Shown: in pieces, positions 1-6,384 of the stretch | How the letters are laid out: each line of letters opens with the position of its first letter | Numbering within the stretch: the stretch's first letter is position 1 | Assembly: GCA_910585665.1 (NCBI GenBank) | Contig: CAJUFI010000082.1 | Span: 10,062 to 16,813 of the forward strand | From: an uncultured Acetatifactor sp. | Lineage (GTDB): Bacteria > Bacillota > Clostridia > Lachnospirales > Lachnospiraceae | Direction of reading: 5' to 3' | Length of the DNA stretch: 6,752 nucleotides | The notes under the pieces: model-generated | Database searches by the model: none | Seen by the model: only the letters and a program-made list of their open reading frames with translations | Told to the model about the DNA's origin: nothing | Made by a program: the position numbers and the translations under genes

Positions 1-2
1 AG

Positions 3-218
3 CAGCCCCGCCGGAGCCGTGGGTATGAAGAGGAGGAGCAGCCCCGCCGGAGCCGCCGGTACGAAGAGGAGGAGCAGTCCCGCCGGATCCGCCGGTACGA
101 AGAGGAGGAGCAGCCCCGCCGGAGCCGTGGGTATGAAGAGGAGGAGCAGCCCCGCCGGAGCCGTGGGTATGAAGAAGAGGAGCCATACCGCGGGAGCGGG
201 CGGTATGAAGAGGAGGAC
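3..218 (+). repeat. 36-bp in-frame tandem repeat (5 close copies plus 1 degenerate), encoding 12-residue charged units
   Basis: Units start at 3, 39, 75, 111 and 147, each exactly 36 bp, with a degenerate sixth unit at 183-218. The array probably continues left of the window. Read in the LCP frame, the units are QPRRSRGYEEEE, QPRRSRRYEEEE, QSRRIRRYEEEE, then two more QPRRSRGYEEEE and PYRGSGRYEEED. Each unit has a basic half and an acidic half around a Tyr. Copies touch with no spacers. Several differences fall on third positions of this frame (cgt/cgc, tat/tac, gag/gaa), which supports translation. The likely result is a disordered mixed-charge cytosolic tail whose copy number may vary between strains. 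Confidence 0.9.
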
Positions 219-1370
219 GCATACCCCAGGCGGCAGTCCGGGGAGGTCTCGTCCCGGAAGGGCGGGAAGGCCTATGGGGAGGAGCCGTCTGGAAAGAGTC
301 AGGACGCAGGTCGGCGGCAGTCCCGGAAGAAAGGAAAGTCCCGGGAGGCAGAGCCGCCGCGGGAGGAGGGTTCCCGGATGTCGAAAAAGAAACAGAAGCA
401 GGAGAAAGCTTCCAAGAAGAAGCCCCGCAAGAAAAAGCACCGCCTTCTGAAATTCCTGATTGGAGCGGCGGTCCTGGTCGCCCTGCTGGGATTCGGGCTG
501 TACCAGCTGGTGGGCGTAGTGTACGGCAAGATGACCTACAGAGAGATTGCCGAGTATACAGCGCTGCCCATGGAGACGGACGGGGTGGTGAACATTCTGC
601 TCATCGGGAACGATTCCCGGAAGAACGGAGAGGACGGACGTTCCGATGCGATGATTCTCCTGTCCGTCAGCAGCAAGACGAAGAAGATATACATGACTTC
701 CCTTCTGCGGGACATGTATGTGGACATCCCCGGACATGACGGCAACCGCCTGAATGCGGCCTATTCCTACGGCGGCCCGGAGCTGCTGATGGAGACAATC
801 CGGCAGAACTTCGGTCTTCCGGTGAACCGCTACATGCTAGTGAACTTCGGGGCCTTTGTGAATCTGGTGGACGAGGTTGGGGGCATTGACCTGGAGCTGA
901 GCAACGATGAGGTGATATGGGTCAACAATTACCTGGTAGAGTACAACATCCTTACGGAGAACCCCCAGGGGACATTTGAGCTGGATCCAAACCTCAGCGG
1001 CATGGTGCATCTGAACGGCCCCCAGGCCCTTGCCTACACCAGGAACCGTTTCCTGGGCACGGATTTCGGCAGGACGGAGCGGCAGAGGAAAGTTCTGACA
1101 GCGGTGATAGGGAAACTGCCCTCTGCGGCGCTGACCAATATGGGCGGGCTGATAGACGGCCTGATGCCGAACCTGACCACGAATTTGACCAGGGGAGAAT
1201 GCTTCCGGCTGAGCCTGATGGCGGGTAAGCTGATCAGTTACGAAATCGTGTCCGACAGCATCCCCCAGCCCGGCACCTACAAAGATGTCACCATCCGCAA
1301 GATGCAGGTGCTGGAAGTGGATTTTGAGGAAAATATCAGGTACCTGAAGGAAAAATTATACGGAGAATAG
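3..1370 (+). CDS. LCP (LytR-CpsA-Psr) family glycopolymer transferase with repeat-rich cytosolic N-terminus; 5' end outside window
   Basis: LCP proteins move undecaprenyl-phosphate-linked glycopolymers (teichoic acid, capsule) onto peptidoglycan at the outer membrane face. The frame is open from the left edge, with no upstream ATG, GTG or TTG in frame. The visible part is 455 residues: about 125 charged residues with 12-residue QPRRSRGYEEEE-type repeats, a Lys/Arg-rich stretch, one membrane helix, then the extracellular LCP domain. Numbering from Met at 378, the helix is about 23-46. LCP hallmarks are NDSR (D79, R81), GRSD (R88, D90), LLRDMYVDIPG (R111, D112), AYTRNR (R222, R224) and DFGRTERQR (R232, R235, R237), so the domain looks complete and active. 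ATG 378 has an AGGAGG eight bases upstream and would give a 330-residue form of ordinary LCP length. I prefer the long form because the upstream frame keeps GC-rich third positions and several repeat differences are synonymous. The LCP call is firm; the start is not. Confidence 0.9.
   Translation, partial: QPRRSRGYEEEEQPRRSRRYEEEEQSRRIRRYEEEEQPRRSRGYEEEEQPRRSRGYEEEEPYRGSGRYEEEDAYPRRQSGEVSSRKGGKAYGEEPSGKSQDAGRRQSRKKGKSREAEPPREEGSRMSKKKQKQEKASKKKPRKKKHRLLKFLIGAAVLVALLGFGLYQLVGVVYGKMTYREIAEYTALPMETDGVVNILLIGNDSRKNGEDGRSDAMILLSVSSKTKKIYMTSLLRDMYVDIPGHDGNRLNAAYSYGGPELLMETIRQNFGLPVNRYMLVNFGAFVNLVDEVGGIDLELSNDEVIWVNNYLVEYNILTENPQGTFELDPNLSGMVHLNGPQALAYTRNRFLGTDFGRTERQRKVLTAVIGKLPSAALTNMGGLIDGLMPNLTTNLTRGECFRLSLMAGKLISYEIVSDSIPQPGTYKDVTIRKMQVLEVDFEENIRYLKEKLYGE
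364..369 (+). promoter_or_regulatory. Possible internal ribosome binding site for a short LCP form
   Basis: AGGAGG lies 8 bases before ATG 378, a near-ideal Shine-Dalgarno arrangement. The surrounding sequence codes for Glu/Arg-rich protein and contains many GAGGAG runs by codon choice, so this may be coincidence. If used, translation would start just before the basic stretch and membrane helix, giving an LCP protein without the repeat tail. Confidence 0.4.
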
Positions 1371-1388
1371 AGGAAAGGCGGGAAGAAG

Positions 1389-1697
1389 ATGGATTTTATC
1401 GTACTGTTGTTCATAGGCGCATTGTGCATGTACGTAGCCGGGAAGATTTTAAGCAGCGATGAGAGGAACAAAGTATTCAACAAATATTCCATCCAGGTGG
1501 AGGACGTGAAAAAATACAATCGATTCTGCGCCGCTTTGGTGATCGGTTTCGGCGTCGTGGCGGAGATCACCATGTTCTTTGCGAATATCACCACAGGGCT
1601 GGTGAGATTTCTGCTGACGCTGCTCCTGGTCGTAGAAGCCGTGATTGTCATGAAAATCTACGGCAAGGGCGAAAAGAAAATGCTGAAAAAGAGGTGA
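1389..1697 (+). CDS. Small membrane protein, DUF3784-like
   Basis: This 102-residue protein has three predicted membrane helices, at about residues 2-20, 47-67 and 70-92. A polar loop with SSDERNKVFNKYS and KKYNRFC joins helices one and two, and the tail is basic (KGEKKMLKKR). The hydrophobic first segment, a short Lys/Tyr-rich loop leading into a second helix, and about 100 residues in total resemble the DUF3784 family of Firmicutes. I assign this from memory of the pattern, not from a search. No enzymatic residues are evident and the function is unknown. The ATG follows the LCP stop by 18 bp, after purine-rich GGGAAGAAG. The gene sits tightly between two envelope genes and is probably co-transcribed with them. 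Confidence 0.8.
   Translation: MDFIVLLFIGALCMYVAGKILSSDERNKVFNKYSIQVEDVKKYNRFCAALVIGFGVVAEITMFFANITTGLVRFLLTLLLVVEAVIVMKIYGKGEKKMLKKR
1691..1697 (+). promoter_or_regulatory. Ribosome binding site of the CapA gene, overlapping the upstream stop codon
   Basis: GAGGTGA contains the TGA stop of the preceding gene and lies 12 bases before ATG 1710. The spacing is somewhat long. Ribosomes ending on the small membrane protein would sit on this site, so translational coupling is plausible. A second in-frame ATG at 1722, preceded by AGAAGGA, is an alternative but would remove the basic MRRK start of the signal peptide. Confidence 0.55.
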
Positions 1698-1709
1698 CAA
1701 AAGTCAGCC

Positions 1710-3080
1710 ATGAGAAGGAAAATGACGATACCGGCCCTGTTGCTGTGGGTTCCGGTGCTGCTGTGCGCCTGCGGAGACGGCGATGGCGCTTCGGCCCTGG
1801 CCACGGATGTGTCCGCGGTCTATCTGGGCGAAGGGGAAGCTTTAGACGGGACGGAGGACGGGACAGGAAATTCTCCGGGAGAGACGGAAGGAAGCGGCGG
1901 AACCCATGGTCAGGAGCCGGAAGGGCCCTCTGGAGGAGCCGGTTCGGCCCCGGACGAGAATATGTCCTCCAATCAGGAGGGCACGGCTGCAGAGGGGGAC
2001 GGCATGTTCCCGGTGGGATCGGAGGGGGCAGCTTCCCCGGGACAGAACGGTGCGTCCGGTGAAGGCGCAGAAGGAAATGGCGCGGAGGGAACAGGGCTGC
2101 CGGAGGGAGCCGGCGGGCCGGCGCCCTCATCGGAAGTCAGCGTCACGATTTCCGCTGCAGGGGACGTGACCATGGGGAATTATGTGGGACAGGGCTACGA
2201 GGTCTCCTTCCGCCAGACCTATGACCAGGGGGCGGGAGACGACTATTTCTTTGAAAATGTGAAAGATATCTTCAGCGCGGACGACCTGACACTGGTGAAC
2301 CTGGAGGGGCCTTTGACCTATTCCGAGGATTTCCGGGAGGGACAGACCTATTGCATCTCCGGCGACCCGGAGTATGTGAACATCCTGACCGCGGGCAGCG
2401 TGGAGGCCGTGGGCATGGGCAACAACCACCGCCTGGACTACAAGGAACAGGGCACCGCCGACACGGTGGCGGCGCTGGAGGGCGCGGGAATCCTGTATGC
2501 CTATGACGGGAACTACTGCATGTACGAGGCCAAGGGCATCCGGATCGGCATCGTGTCCGTCAACGAGGTGGGACAGGGCGCGGGCGTGGAGAGGTATCTG
2601 CAGGAGGGCATCGCGAAGCTGCGGGAGGAGGGCGCGGACCTGGTCCTGGCGTGCTGCCACTGGGGAATCGAGAGGGAATATTATCCGGAGGACTACCAGA
2701 AGAGCCTGGGGAGAAAGTGCATCGACTGGGGCTATGACCTGGTGATCGGGCACCATCCCCATGTGCTCCAGGGCATAGAAGAGTACCAGGGAAAGTTCAT
2801 CCTCTACAGCCTGGGCAATTTCTGCTTCGGGGCCAATCGGAACCCGCCGGACAAGGACTGCATGATATTCCAACAGACCTTCACGTTCGTGGACGGGGTG
2901 AAACAGGAGGACGCGCAGATACGGGTGATTCCCTGCTCGGTCAGCTCCACTCCCAGCCGCAATGACTACAAGCCCACTCCCGCCCAGGGGGAGGAGTCCC
3001 AAAGAATCCTTGACAGGATAAACGAGTTCAGCCTTGAGATGGGCGTGCGGCTGGACAGCGAGGGTTACCTGGCAGACTGA
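1710..3080 (+). CDS. CapA/PgsA family lipoprotein (metallophosphatase fold)
   Basis: The protein has 456 residues. A lipoprotein signal peptide (MRRK, hydrophobic 6-18, lipobox LCAC with Cys21 as the lipidated residue) is followed by a low-complexity Gly/Glu/Ser/Ala tether at about 22-144, then a CapA domain. Family motifs are in order and intact: AGDVTMG (D152), NLEG (N197, E199), GNNHRLD (N239, H240, D243), CHWGIE (H317, E321), GHHPHVLQ (H348, H349, H351) and SLGNF (367-371). CapA/PgsA proteins belong to the calcineurin-like fold and take part in poly-gamma-glutamate synthesis or export in Bacillus. Many Clostridia encode CapA homologues without CapB/CapC, and none is visible here, so the substrate is undetermined. 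It should be anchored on the outer membrane face, with the tether letting the domain reach into the wall. It follows the small membrane protein by 12 bp and likely shares its transcript with the LCP gene. Confidence 0.9.
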   Translation: MRRKMTIPALLLWVPVLLCACGDGDGASALATDVSAVYLGEGEALDGTEDGTGNSPGETEGSGGTHGQEPEGPSGGAGSAPDENMSSNQEGTAAEGDGMFPVGSEGAASPGQNGASGEGAEGNGAEGTGLPEGAGGPAPSSEVSVTISAAGDVTMGNYVGQGYEVSFRQTYDQGAGDDYFFENVKDIFSADDLTLVNLEGPLTYSEDFREGQTYCISGDPEYVNILTAGSVEAVGMGNNHRLDYKEQGTADTVAALEGAGILYAYDGNYCMYEAKGIRIGIVSVNEVGQGAGVERYLQEGIAKLREEGADLVLACCHWGIEREYYPEDYQKSLGRKCIDWGYDLVIGHHPHVLQGIEEYQGKFILYSLGNFCFGANRNPPDKDCMIFQQTFTFVDGVKQEDAQIRVIPCSVSSTPSRNDYKPTPAQGEESQRILDRINEFSLEMGVRLDSEGYLAD

Positions 3081-3120
3081 GGAAGGGCCGGCACAAACGC
3101 AATAATGTGGAGGGCCGGAG

Positions 3121-3127
3121 AGGAAGG
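3121..3127 (+). promoter_or_regulatory. Ribosome binding site of the AraC-family gene
   Basis: AGGAAGG lies 7 bases before ATG 3135 and fixes that start. The 54-bp gap after the CapA gene shows no hairpin with a T-run and no convincing -35/-10 pair. It does hold AGGGCCGG twice as a direct repeat (3084-3091 and 3111-3118), too short and too GC-typical to call an operator. Confidence 0.6.
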
Positions 3128-3134
3128 ATAACGT

Positions 3135-4028
3135 ATGGAAAAGGCATTTAAGCTGGATTTTGAAAATGATAAGCTGGGCAGCTTATATGTGAACTGCTGC
3201 GGCTGTTCCAGGACTGAGGGGCTCCACAGCTTCGGGCCGGCATCCAAGCCCCATTATCTGATTCACTATGTGCTGGACGGAAAAGGGCTGTTCCGGTTCC
3301 ATGATAAAGAATACCGTCTGGAAGCCGGGTACGGCTTTCTGATACAACCGAACGAACTGGCGTTCTATCAGTCGGACAAGGACGAACCCTGGAGCTATCT
3401 GTGGGTGGGCTTCGGGGGAAGCCGGGCGGGGGAGTACCTGGGAGCCATGGGGCTGTCCGCCAGGCACCCGGTGTTCGCCTGTGACAGGGATCAGGAGCTT
3501 TACTCCATCGTGAAGGACATGATGGAGCACAATACCTTCGGCGTGGCGGACGACCTGCGGCGCAACGGGCTGCTGGGGGTGTTCCTGTCCGTGCTGGCGG
3601 GCAGCGCCGGGGTGGTGGCCAGGGAGGAGGAGGACAGGGGGAATCAGTATGTGAAGAAAGCGGTGTCTTTCATTCAGAGCAATTACTGCAATCCCATCAA
3701 GGTGACGGATGTAGCGGACTATGTGTGCATCAACCGAAGCTACCTCTATACGCTGTTCCAGAACTATCTGGGGATGTCTCCCCAACAGTTCCTCACCACC
3801 TTCCGCATCACGAAAGCCAGGGAGCTTCTGGACTCCACCTCCTATCCCATAGAGAGCATCGCCCTGTCCTGCGGGTACAGCGACGCGCTGGTGTTCACCA
3901 AGGCTTTCCGGACCATGAAGGGGATGTCCCCCTCCCAGTACCGGAAGCTCAGCCACAGGGAGAACAGCAGGGAGCAGCTCCAGGAGGTGGAGCACCTGAT
4001 TGCGCAGCTTCTGAATCCCGAAGGATGA
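3135..4028 (+). CDS. AraC-family transcriptional regulator with N-terminal cupin-like sensor domain
   Basis: The protein has 297 residues, the usual length for two-domain AraC regulators. The N-terminal part (about 35-110) has the cupin-like AraC-binding pattern: HYLIHYVLDGKGLF, a following beta strand, EAGYGFLIQPNE, and WSYLWVGFGG. The C-terminal DNA-binding domain runs from about 171 to 275. The first helix-turn-helix is near 188-228 (KVTDVADYVCINRSYLYTLF), followed by MSPQQFLTTFRITKARELL. The second is near 236-262 (IESIALSCGYSDALVFTKAF) and ends in the signature GMSPSQYRK (P266, Y269). Relatives in Firmicutes usually sense a sugar or small molecule and activate a neighbouring catabolic operon. 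No transporter or glycosidase is present in this window, so the ligand and targets are unknown. It could regulate the upstream envelope genes, the downstream RNA-repair gene, or distant genes. Confidence 0.93.
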   Translation: MEKAFKLDFENDKLGSLYVNCCGCSRTEGLHSFGPASKPHYLIHYVLDGKGLFRFHDKEYRLEAGYGFLIQPNELAFYQSDKDEPWSYLWVGFGGSRAGEYLGAMGLSARHPVFACDRDQELYSIVKDMMEHNTFGVADDLRRNGLLGVFLSVLAGSAGVVAREEEDRGNQYVKKAVSFIQSNYCNPIKVTDVADYVCINRSYLYTLFQNYLGMSPQQFLTTFRITKARELLDSTSYPIESIALSCGYSDALVFTKAFRTMKGMSPSQYRKLSHRENSREQLQEVEHLIAQLLNPEG

Positions 4029-4179
4029 CTGCGGGCAGGGCAGGAAGGGCATGGGGTGGGACAGCGGGAGACGCATGGAGCGGCATACGGAAAGCGGCGC
4101 ATCAAAGACCAGGCATAGGATATGCGCGGCAGAAGACAAGGGCATCCGGAGGCGGGTGCGGAATAGAAAAGGAGCGAAA
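4029..4179 (+). other. 151-bp gap between the AraC gene and the RNA-repair gene
   Basis: I see no gene here. The frame of the downstream gene happens to be open back to ATG 4051. The 43 extra residues (Arg/Gly/Lys-rich, no domain character) come before a P-loop that sits at the usual distance from ATG 4180, so this is read as untranslated leader. A small inverted repeat GCATA-GGA-TATGC lies at 4113-4125. No clear -35/-10 promoter pair and no T-run terminator is visible. Confidence 0.55.
4170..4174 (+). promoter_or_regulatory. Ribosome binding site fixing the start of the RNA-repair gene at 4180
   Basis: AGGAG lies 5 bases before ATG 4180. The start at 4180 places the first beta strand (MRILLLLRG) and P-loop at the very N-terminus, as in other polynucleotide kinase domains. 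The upstream in-frame ATG at 4051 lacks this support. Confidence 0.75.
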
Positions 4180-6384
4180 ATGAGGATATTATTATTGTTG
4201 AGAGGATCGGCCAGCTGCGGGAAGTCCACATGGATAGAGCAGCATGGATTGAAGCCCTATACACTGTCGGCGGATGACATCAGATTATTGTGCCAGAGCC
4301 CTGTGATGCTCTCGGACGGCGCCACAGGCATCAGCCAGGCCAATGACGGCATCGTCTGGAAGACCCTGTTCAGCATTCTGGAGATCAGGATGCAGAGAGG
4401 GGATTTCACGGTGATAGACGCCACCAATTCCAAGACCAGCGAGATGAACCGGTACAAGGAAATGTGCGAGACCTATCGGTACCGCATCTACTGCGTGGAC
4501 TTTACCGGCATTCCCATAGAGGAGGTGAAGCGCAGGAACGCGGCCAGGGAGCCTTTCAAGAAGGTGCCGGAGGCGGTGATTGACAATATGTATTCCCGGT
4601 TCCGGACCCAGAAGATTCCCTCCGGCATTAAGGTAATCGGGCCGGACGAGCTGGACGGCGTGTGGACCAGGCTGTTCGACATGTCCTCCTACCGGAAGAT
4701 ACATCACATCGGGGACATCCACGGCTGCAATACGGTTCTGCAGAAGTACCTGGCGGACAACGGCGGGCTGAAAGACGATGAAATGTATATTTTTGTGGGG
4801 GATTACATAGACAGGGGCGTGGAGAACGCTGAGGTGGTGAAGTTCCTGCTGTCCATCATGAACCGCAAGAACGTGCTGATGCTGGAGGGCAACCATGAGA
4901 GATGGCTCTGGCTGTGGGCCAATGACTGCGAGGGCAGGTCCAAGGAGTTCGAGCTGGTCACCAGACCCATCCTGGAGGCCTCGGGAATCAGCAAGAAGGA
5001 CGTAAGGCAGCTGTACCGGAAGTTCGGCCAGTGCGCCTATTACAAGTATGGGGAGGACATTTATCTGGTCACCCATGCGGGGCTGAGCACCGTGCCGGAG
5101 AACCTGTCCTTCGTGGCCACGGAGCAGATGATTAAGGGCGTGGGGAGTTATGAAGACTCGGAACTGGTGGCGGAGGCCTTTTTTGACACTACGTCGGAAA
5201 ACATTTATCAGATTCACGGACACAGGAACTTAAGGCAGACGCCGATACAGGTCAACGACAGAGTGTTCAACCTGGAGGGCCAGGTGGAGTACGGCGGGAA
5301 CCTGCGCTGCGTCCAGGTGGACAGTGAGGGCATCCACTGCGTGGAGGTGGAGAACACGGTCTACAGGACGCCCCAGATGCAGCAGGAGCAGACAGTGGTG
5401 AACAGCTCCGTGGCGGACGTGATCATCGCCCTGCGGCACAATAAATATATCCAGGAGAAGAAATTCGGCAACATCTCCTCCTTCAACTATACGGACAAGG
5501 CCTTCTACGACAGGGCCTGGGATGCCCAGACCACCAAGGCCAGGGGGCTGTACCTGGATGTGGTGAAGGGCAGGGTGGCGGCCAGAGCCTACGACAAGTT
5601 CTTCAATATCAACGAGCGCCCGGAAACGAAATTCGACATGCTGCAGCACAAGCTGCGCTTTCCGGTGACCGCGTATGTGAAGGAGAACGGGTTCCTGGGG
5701 ATCGTGAGCTATGACGAATACGGGGATACGCTGTTCATGGCCAGCAAATCCACCATAGACAGCCAGTATGCCAGATGGTTCCAGGAGATGGTGGGAAGGA
5801 AGGTGCTGCCGGAGAACCTGGAGAAGATGAAGGAGTACTGCAGGGCGGAGGACGTGTCCTTTGTGTTCGAGTGCGTGGACATGGCTCATGACCCCCATGT
5901 GATAGATTATCCGGAAGACCATCTATATCTGCTGGACATTGTCCGCAACCAGATGGAGTTCTCGAAATATGAATACGAGGAGATGTGCCATGTGGCCGCC
6001 GGATTTGGGCTGGAGGTAAAGGAGAAGGCCTGTGCGCTGGCGAACTGGCAGGAATTCTTCGACTGGTACTATGACGTTCTGGAGGAGGACTACGAATATA
6101 AGGGCCGCCGGATCGAAGGCTTCGTCATCGAGGACAGCGCGGGATACATGACGAAGCTGAAGCTGTCCTATTACAACTTCTGGAAGTTCATGCGCAATGT
6201 GTCCCATGAGGCCATAAGGAAGGGTCATATCAGCAAGACCTCCGCCCTGACCACGCCGCTGGCCAACGAGTACTATGCCTGGGTGAAGACGCTGCACCTG
6301 TCGCCGGACAGGGAGAGCCTGCCCAGGGATATCTGCACGCTGCGGAGGATGTTCTATGAAGCAAAAGGGCTGCAGCGCAAATAG
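4180..6384 (+). CDS. Trifunctional RNA-repair protein: polynucleotide kinase, calcineurin-type phosphatase and Rnl1-like RNA ligase
   Basis: The protein has 734 residues in three modules. Kinase (1 to about 165): P-loop GSASCGKST (G9-T17; K15, S16), SADD, VIDATN, and a lid-like KRRNAAREPF, as in 5'-OH polynucleotide kinases. Phosphatase (about 174-400): GDIHGC (D179, H181), GDYIDRG (D208, R212), GNHE (N238, H239), THAG (H299) and HGH (H346, H348), a full two-metal site like that of Clostridium thermocellum Pnkp. Ligase (about 450-734): AARAYDKFFNINE (R469, K473-E479), motif I VKENGFLG with nucleophile K501, motif III FVFECVD (E564), motif IIIa LYLLDIVRN, motif IV IEGFVI (E646) and motif V TKLKLSYY (K659, K661). 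These match the order and flanking residues of T4 RNA ligase 1. Predicted action: remove 2',3'-cyclic or 3' phosphate, phosphorylate the 5'-OH and seal the RNA, probably cleaved tRNA, in the cytosol. No Hen1 or ribotoxin gene is in the window. Domain calls are firm; the substrate is inferred. Confidence 0.92.
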   Translation: MRILLLLRGSASCGKSTWIEQHGLKPYTLSADDIRLLCQSPVMLSDGATGISQANDGIVWKTLFSILEIRMQRGDFTVIDATNSKTSEMNRYKEMCETYRYRIYCVDFTGIPIEEVKRRNAAREPFKKVPEAVIDNMYSRFRTQKIPSGIKVIGPDELDGVWTRLFDMSSYRKIHHIGDIHGCNTVLQKYLADNGGLKDDEMYIFVGDYIDRGVENAEVVKFLLSIMNRKNVLMLEGNHERWLWLWANDCEGRSKEFELVTRPILEASGISKKDVRQLYRKFGQCAYYKYGEDIYLVTHAGLSTVPENLSFVATEQMIKGVGSYEDSELVAEAFFDTTSENIYQIHGHRNLRQTPIQVNDRVFNLEGQVEYGGNLRCVQVDSEGIHCVEVENTVYRTPQMQQEQTVVNSSVADVIIALRHNKYIQEKKFGNISSFNYTDKAFYDRAWDAQTTKARGLYLDVVKGRVAARAYDKFFNINERPETKFDMLQHKLRFPVTAYVKENGFLGIVSYDEYGDTLFMASKSTIDSQYARWFQEMVGRKVLPENLEKMKEYCRAEDVSFVFECVDMAHDPHVIDYPEDHLYLLDIVRNQMEFSKYEYEEMCHVAAGFGLEVKEKACALANWQEFFDWYYDVLEEDYEYKGRRIEGFVIEDSAGYMTKLKLSYYNFWKFMRNVSHEAIRKGHISKTSALTTPLANEYYAWVKTLHLSPDRESLPRDICTLRRMFYEAKGLQRK

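Noticed and set aside
3..218. 36-bp repeats as a CRISPR array
   Set aside because: The period equals a typical CRISPR repeat length, but copies touch directly with no spacers, and the array reads as in-frame 12-residue protein units continuous with the LCP gene.
19..450. Alternative + strand reading frame through the repeats (Arg/Ser/Pro/Gly-rich protein)
   Set aside because: It has poorer third-position GC, several repeat differences are synonymous only in the LCP frame, and it ends by overlapping the LCP coding region. It is a shadow of the repeat.
3084..3118. Direct repeat AGGGCCGG x2 upstream of the AraC gene as operator half-sites
   Set aside because: Only 8 bp, GC-typical for this genome, a similar GGGCCGG also occurs inside the coding sequence near 3235, and the spacing is not a recognised AraC arrangement.
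4113..4125. GCATA-GGA-TATGC inverted repeat as regulatory site
   Set aside because: A 5-bp arm is easily found by chance, and no promoter elements frame it.
4051..4179. N-terminal extension of the RNA-repair protein from ATG 4051
   Set aside because: It lacks domain character, and ATG 4180 has a good ribosome site and places the P-loop at the normal N-terminal distance.
2127..4229. Long minus-strand open frames (2127-3002 and 3183-4229)
   Set aside because: They are antisense to the well-supported CapA and AraC genes, His/Leu/Val/Pro-rich from reverse reading of GC-rich codons, with no motifs.
4285..5223. Minus-strand open frame of 312 residues
   Set aside because: Antisense to the kinase and phosphatase modules, whose catalytic motifs are all on the + strand.
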